53,706 nt of DNA from Methanocrinis alkalitolerans (lineage in GTDB: Archaea; Halobacteriota; Methanosarcinia; Methanotrichales; Methanotrichaceae), in assembly GCF_029167205.1 (NCBI RefSeq), contig NZ_JARFPL010000016.1, forward strand, positions 1 through 53,706, given 5' to 3'. This document shows, in pieces, positions 49,977-53,706 of the stretch (position 1 is its first letter; each line of letters opens with the position of its first letter). A program made the position numbers and the translations under genes. The notes under the pieces were generated by a model. That model was not told the DNA's origin and ran no database searches. It saw only the letters and a list, made by a program, of their open reading frames with translations.

Positions 49977-51719
49977 ATGGGTAAGATGACCGGGGCCCAG
50001 GCCATCCTGGAGTCCCTGAAGCTCGAAGGGGTCGAGACGATCTTCGGGCTTCCGGGCGGGGTGCTGTTGCCTCTATACGACGCCATTTACGAATCGGATA
50101 TCAGGCACATCCTTGTGAGGCACGAACAGGCGGCAGCTCATGCCGCAGACGGATACGCCAGGGCGACGGGGCGCGTAGGCGTATGCCTAGCGACCTCGGG
50201 TCCCGGCGCCACCAACCTGGTGACGGGGATCGCCACCGCCTACATGGACTCGGTGCCGATGGTGGCGATGACCGGCCAGGTTCCCACCAGCCTCATAGGA
50301 AAGGACGCCTTCCAGGAGGCGGACATCACAGGGATAACGATCCCGGTGACCAAGCACAGCTACCTCGTCAAGGATGCGAAGGATATCCCCCGGATCTTCA
50401 GAGAGGCGTTCTACATAGCGAGGACCGGAAGGCCCGGCCCCGTTCTCATCGATCTTCCCAGGGACGTCACCGTCGACGAGCTGGAGTTCGATTATCCCGA
50501 GATCCACCTTCCCGGCTACAACCCCAACCTCAAGGTCCACAGCCTCCAGATCAAGAGGGCGGCAGCGGCCCTGATGGAGGCGGAACGGCCGGTCATCTAC
50601 GTCGGCGGCGGCGTCAAGTACTCCGACGGCCATCGGGAGCTCCTCCAGCTTGCGGAGAGGATCAAGGCCCCTGTGACGACGACTCTGATGGGGATCGGCT
50701 GCTTCCCCGAAGACCATCCTCTATCCCTGGGGATGCTGGGGATGCACGGGACGAAGTACGCGAACTACGCCATCCAGGAGGCGGACCTGATCCTGGCGGT
50801 GGGGGCGAGATTCGACGACAGGGTGACGGGAAAGGTGGCAAGCTTCGCGCCTCAGGCCAAGATAATCCACGTAGACGTCGACCCCGCCGAGATCGGAAAG
50901 AACGTCCGGGTGGATATACCGGTCGTAGGAGACGCGAAATCCGCCCTGGCGGAGCTGGCGAAGGCCGTCGGCGAGAAGCCCTGGGGAACCTGGTACGAGA
51001 AGGTCGCCGACTGGAAGGGGAACTATCCCCTATGCTATTCGACCGAGGGCGAGACGATCAAGCCCCAGTGCGTCCTGGAGACGATATGCAGGCTCTGCCC
51101 CGACGCCGTCATCGTGACGGAGGTGGGGCAGAACCAGATGTGGGCAGCCCAGTTCTTCACCCACAAGGACCCTAGGCATTTCATATCCTCGGGGGGGCTC
51201 GGGACGATGGGGTACGGTTTTCCCGCCGCCATCGGAGCCAAGCTCGGCTGTCCGGAGAAGGAGGTCTTCGACATAGCCGGGGATGGGTCCTTCCAGATGA
51301 ACATCCAGGAGCTGGCGACGGCCGTCGTCAACGATGTAGCCGTCAAGGTGATCATCTTGAACAACGGCGTCCTGGGGATGGTCCGGCAGTGGCAGGACCT
51401 CTTCTACGAGAAGAGGTTCTCGAATACCACTTTATACCGGGTCCCAGACTTCGTGAAGGTCGCCGAGGCGTACGGTGCCCTGGGCCTTCGGGCTACCAAG
51501 CCCTCGGAGCTGGAGGGCGTCCTTCTGGAGGCGATCGAGTCTGAGGTGATGACCGTCGTCGATGTGGTAATATCCCCGGACGAGAAGGTATCGCCGATGG
51601 TCCCGGCGGGGGCCTCCTTGAGCGAGATCCTGGAGCTGGAGTCGGCTGACCCGGCGGCCCAGACCCCAAGATCGTACGCCGGACCTTCCGCGAGCGAGAT
51701 CCTGGAGCTGGAGGGGTGA
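49977..51719 (+). CDS. ilvB: Acetolactate synthase large subunit
   Basis: A 580-residue ThDP- and FAD-dependent enzyme that makes 2-acetolactate (valine, leucine) or 2-aceto-2-hydroxybutyrate (isoleucine). Glu50 in VRHEQAAAHAADGYAR is the catalytic glutamate, and DIAGDGSFQMNIQELATAV the ThDP-binding motif (GDGSF). Normal length is near 560; the surplus is a C-terminal tail in which SLSEILELES and SASEILELEG are a duplicated peptide separated by a Pro/Ala linker. It starts right after the cimA stop and overlaps ilvH by four bases. Confidence 0.95.
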   Translation: MGKMTGAQAILESLKLEGVETIFGLPGGVLLPLYDAIYESDIRHILVRHEQAAAHAADGYARATGRVGVCLATSGPGATNLVTGIATAYMDSVPMVAMTGQVPTSLIGKDAFQEADITGITIPVTKHSYLVKDAKDIPRIFREAFYIARTGRPGPVLIDLPRDVTVDELEFDYPEIHLPGYNPNLKVHSLQIKRAAAALMEAERPVIYVGGGVKYSDGHRELLQLAERIKAPVTTTLMGIGCFPEDHPLSLGMLGMHGTKYANYAIQEADLILAVGARFDDRVTGKVASFAPQAKIIHVDVDPAEIGKNVRVDIPVVGDAKSALAELAKAVGEKPWGTWYEKVADWKGNYPLCYSTEGETIKPQCVLETICRLCPDAVIVTEVGQNQMWAAQFFTHKDPRHFISSGGLGTMGYGFPAAIGAKLGCPEKEVFDIAGDGSFQMNIQELATAVVNDVAVKVIILNNGVLGMVRQWQDLFYEKRFSNTTLYRVPDFVKVAEAYGALGLRATKPSELEGVLLEAIESEVMTVVDVVISPDEKVSPMVPAGASLSEILELESADPAAQTPRSYAGPSASEILELEG

Positions 51720-52213
51720 GATCTTTGCATACTATAGCCCTCATCGTCGAGAACAGGCCTGGAGTCCTGGTGAGGATAGCCGGGCTCTTCAGCAGGCGGG
51801 GTTTCAACATCGACAGCCTCACCGTGGGGTCGACGGACAACCCCGACTACGCCAGGATGACGATCACCGTCGACGGTGACGAGGTCGTATTAGAGCAGGT
51901 GACAAAGCAGCTGAACAAGCTCGTCAACGTCATCAGGGTGAGCGAGCTCCTCTCTTCCGAGTCAGTGGAGCGGGAGCTTGCGATAATCAAGGTGGCGGCC
52001 CGCAAGGAGGACCGAAGCGAGATCATGCAGATCGTCAGCGTCTTTCGGGCTAAGATCATCGACGTATCCCCCCGGTCTCTCATCGTGGAGGTGACAGGAA
52101 GCAACGACAAGGTGGAGGCGATGGTCCGGCTCCTCCGCCAGTTCGGGATCAAGGAGATGGCGAGGACGGGGAAGGTTTCCATGGTCAGGGGCACCAAGGC
52201 GATGGTCCCCTGA
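51716..52213 (+). CDS. ilvH: Acetolactate synthase small (regulatory) subunit
   Basis: A 160-165-residue regulatory subunit that binds valine through its N-terminal ACT domain (HTIALIVENRPGVLVRIAGLF) and activates IlvB; the C-terminal part (IMQIVSVFRAKIIDVSPRSL) is the ALS_ss_C domain. The frame opens at GTG 51716 inside the ilvB stop; TTG 51725 fits the family N-terminus (M-HTIALIVEN) and has GGAGGGGTGA five bases upstream, so it may be the true start. Confidence 0.92.
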   Translation: MRSLHTIALIVENRPGVLVRIAGLFSRRGFNIDSLTVGSTDNPDYARMTITVDGDEVVLEQVTKQLNKLVNVIRVSELLSSESVERELAIIKVAARKEDRSEIMQIVSVFRAKIIDVSPRSLIVEVTGSNDKVEAMVRLLRQFGIKEMARTGKVSMVRGTKAMVP

Positions 52214-52350
52214 TCTATTTTTGCCCGAAACACCTGACGATCTCCATCAAGCCTCCCTCCCCGACGGCCCGCCTCCAAGCCGGCGGGATACCCCGTCGAA
52301 GGGGCCTGCGATGCGATCTCGGGGGGGGGGTCGGGCCTCACCAGATCAAG

Positions 52351-52359
52351 TTTATATTA
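52351..52359 (+). promoter_or_regulatory. TATA-like box of ilvC
   Basis: TTTATATTA (52351-52359) lies 56 bases before the ilvC ATG, so ilvC has its own promoter although it follows the cimA-ilvB-ilvH run. AGGGAGGA at 52398-52405 is the ribosome-binding site. Confidence 0.5.
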
Positions 52360-52414
52360 AATGCGTGATGGACTCATAGATCAGAACTTCTCAAAATAGG
52401 GAGGACTAAAGGAA

Positions 52415-53410
52415 ATGGCCAAGATATACCATGACAAAGACGCCGACCTCGGCGTTCTGAAGGGAAAGACGATCGCCATCATCGGATACGGAAGCCAGGG
52501 GCACGCCCAGGCCCAGAACCTCCGGGACTCAGGGCTGGACGTGGTGGCGGCAGACGTTCCCGGCTCCAAGGCCTGGAAGAGGGCGGAGGCGGACGGAGTG
52601 AGGGTGGCTACGACCCCCGAGGCGGCGAAGGAGGCAGACCTGATCCACATCCTCCTCCCCGACGAGCTCCACCCCATAATATACCGAAAAGATATCGAGC
52701 CTTACCTCGAAGAGGGCAACGCCCTGGGGTTCTCCCACGGCTTCAACATCCACTTCTCTCAGATCATACCCCCCGAGAACGTCGACGTCTACATGGTGGC
52801 GCCTAAGGGGCCCGGGGATCTCGTCCGGAGGACCTATCTCGAGGGGATAGGGACCCCCTGCCTCGTCGCCATCCAGCAGGACTTCACCGGCGCCGCCTTC
52901 GAGAAGGCGATGGCCTACGCCCGGGGGATCGGCGGGACCCGCGCCGGGGTTCTGGAGACGACCTTCGAGGAGGAGACGGAGACCGACCTCTTCGGCGAGC
53001 AGGTGAACCTGTGCGGCGGGGTGACGGAGCTGATCAAGGCCTCCTTCGAGACGCTGGTCAGGGCCGGATACCAGCCGGAGGTCGCCTACTTCGAGACCTG
53101 CCACGAGCTGAAGCTGATCGTCGACCTGATCCACGAGGGGGGCCTTTTGAGGATGTGGGAGAACGTCTCCAACACCGCCGAGTACGGCGGCCTCACCCGG
53201 GGCGACAGGATCATCAACGATCAGTCGAGGGAGGCGATGTGGGAGATCCTGACGGAGATCCGGACCGGCCAGTTCGCCCGGGAGTGGATCCTGGAGAGCC
53301 AGGCGGGTCTTCCCGTCAAGAGGGCCCTGGAGAGGATGGAGTCCGAGCACCTCATCGAAGAGGTGGGCGGGGAGCTTCGGTCGATGATGCCGTGGCTTAA
53401 GAAAGATTGA
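52415..53410 (+). CDS. ilvC: Ketol-acid reductoisomerase
   Basis: A 331-residue class I enzyme converting acetolactate to 2,3-dihydroxyisovalerate with NADPH. The Rossmann motif is IIGYGSQGHAQAQNL (22-36), the catalytic metal region is ETETDLFGEQVNLCGG (around residue 190), and ETCHELKLIVDLIHEGGL the later active-site helix. Length and all motifs are canonical. It is separated from ilvH by 200 bases that contain a long G-run (52321-52330) and its own TATA box. Confidence 0.96.
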   Translation: MAKIYHDKDADLGVLKGKTIAIIGYGSQGHAQAQNLRDSGLDVVAADVPGSKAWKRAEADGVRVATTPEAAKEADLIHILLPDELHPIIYRKDIEPYLEEGNALGFSHGFNIHFSQIIPPENVDVYMVAPKGPGDLVRRTYLEGIGTPCLVAIQQDFTGAAFEKAMAYARGIGGTRAGVLETTFEEETETDLFGEQVNLCGGVTELIKASFETLVRAGYQPEVAYFETCHELKLIVDLIHEGGLLRMWENVSNTAEYGGLTRGDRIINDQSREAMWEILTEIRTGQFAREWILESQAGLPVKRALERMESEHLIEEVGGELRSMMPWLKKD

Positions 53411-53448
53411 AGATCATCTCTTAAAGGAGGGATGCTAAGCCATCGGGA

Positions 53449-53502
53449 GGGCGGGGCCCCAAGGGGCGTCCGCCCGTCCGGAGGGCCAGAGAGGGCGTTT
53501 TT
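53449..53502 (+). terminator. Possible terminator after ilvC
   Basis: GGGCGG (53449-53454) can pair with CCGCCC (53470-53475), with a CCCCAAGGGG palindrome in the loop, followed by GC-rich sequence and a T5 run at 53498-53502. The distance from stem to T-run is long, so the call is weak. Confidence 0.3.
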
Positions 53503-53595
53503 ATCTCAAGCGGTTTTATTTCTGGCGACATTGAGGAAGGTCTTCCCCACTACTTCGCCCTTCTCGCGCCTGATTACTTCTAGTGCTCCTTAACA

Positions 53596-53706
53596 TTAAT
53601 TTTGCAACTTAAGGTAATGCCTTTTGAGTTTTTCTCTAGCGTCGCTTTTATTGAATTTCCATCGAACGGTCGCTTTGATATCATTCCTTACTCGCTGCCA
53701 AGCATC
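53596..53706 (-). CDS. C-terminal end of an ORF leaving the window, possible transposase
   Basis: The minus-strand frame entering from the right edge has 36 residues and stops at 53596-53598. It reads DAWQRVRNDIKATVRWKF and ends EKLKRHYLKLQN. The basic, aromatic helical pattern resembles transposase C-termini (for example IS630-like), but the fragment is too short to name. Base composition is poorer in G+C than the neighbouring ilvC, which also hints at mobile DNA. Confidence 0.3.
   Translation of the reverse strand, partial: DAWQRVRNDIKATVRWKFNKSDAREKLKRHYLKLQN

Noticed and set aside
52214..52350. Leader peptide or attenuator before ilvC
   Set aside because: No short frame rich in branched-chain codons with a terminator hairpin was found; only a TATA box and ribosome site are clear.
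53521..53595. GGAAG-GT-CTTCC palindrome near 53532 as an insertion-sequence end
   Set aside because: No matching second end can be seen inside the window, so an IS boundary cannot be supported.

Overview
The window looks like a piece of the chromosome of a GC-rich methanogenic archaeon of the Methanothrix (Methanosaeta) / Methanosarcinales type. The basis is a nitrogenase operon in the archaeal order nifH-nifI1-nifI2-nifD-nifK-nifE-nifN, archaeal TATA-like promoters in front of several genes, an archaeal RibD-like riboflavin reductase, a citramalate synthase of the methanogen type next to ilvB/ilvH/ilvC, and many secreted repeat proteins (HEAT, TPR, Cache). The species call is inference; no rRNA or tRNA gene is visible.

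Layout. 1-706: tail of a probable IS1-like transposase, then a hicB antitoxin with a frameshifted hicA remnant. 798-3805: glnK-amt ammonium module, a ribbon-helix-helix regulator, and an AT-rich divergent promoter region. 3806-11055: the seven-gene nif operon. 11156-16184: a molybdate block (two ModA binding proteins, ModB, ModC, TrmO, MOT1-type permease) behind a perfect 22-bp palindrome. Ammonium sensing and uptake, nitrogen fixation and supply of the cofactor metal thus sit side by side.

16229-24836: a class I glutamine amidotransferase, a decayed second MOT1 copy, and a run of secreted proteins (a 900-residue protein with a C-terminal lectin-like domain, a HEAT protein with a cysteine cluster, a protein with a pYEATS-like domain, a HEAT+TPR protein), then a small coiled-coil gene and a methyltransferase. 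24917-29787: MFS transporter, a triple-Cache secreted protein, nitroreductase, small winged-helix regulator, and a secreted protein with two copies of one beta domain. 29863-36615: a P2C-like cation ATPase, four-CBS protein, universal stress protein, amidohydrolase, riboflavin-pathway reductase and a DUF169 protein.

36815-41277: an antitoxin with a toxin remnant, then the most unusual set in the window: a tightly packed minus-strand operon of a KamA-type aminomutase, two D-Ala-D-Ala-ligase-like ATP-grasp enzymes (one fused to a GNAT acetyltransferase) and a macro-domain protein. I infer a pathway making a beta-lysine conjugate, perhaps an osmolyte or small peptide. It is preceded by about 540 bases of AT-rich noncoding DNA crowded with perfect inverted repeats. 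41816-48243: potassium channel with a zinc ribbon, APC permease, truncated recombinase, a secreted protein, and an MBL hydrolase / AAA ATPase pair. 48474-53410: cimA-ilvB-ilvH-ilvC for branched-chain amino acids. The right edge holds the end of a minus-strand ORF that may belong to another transposase.

Limits: all family calls come from reading motifs by eye. Start codons were chosen from Shine-Dalgarno spacing and usual family N-termini.
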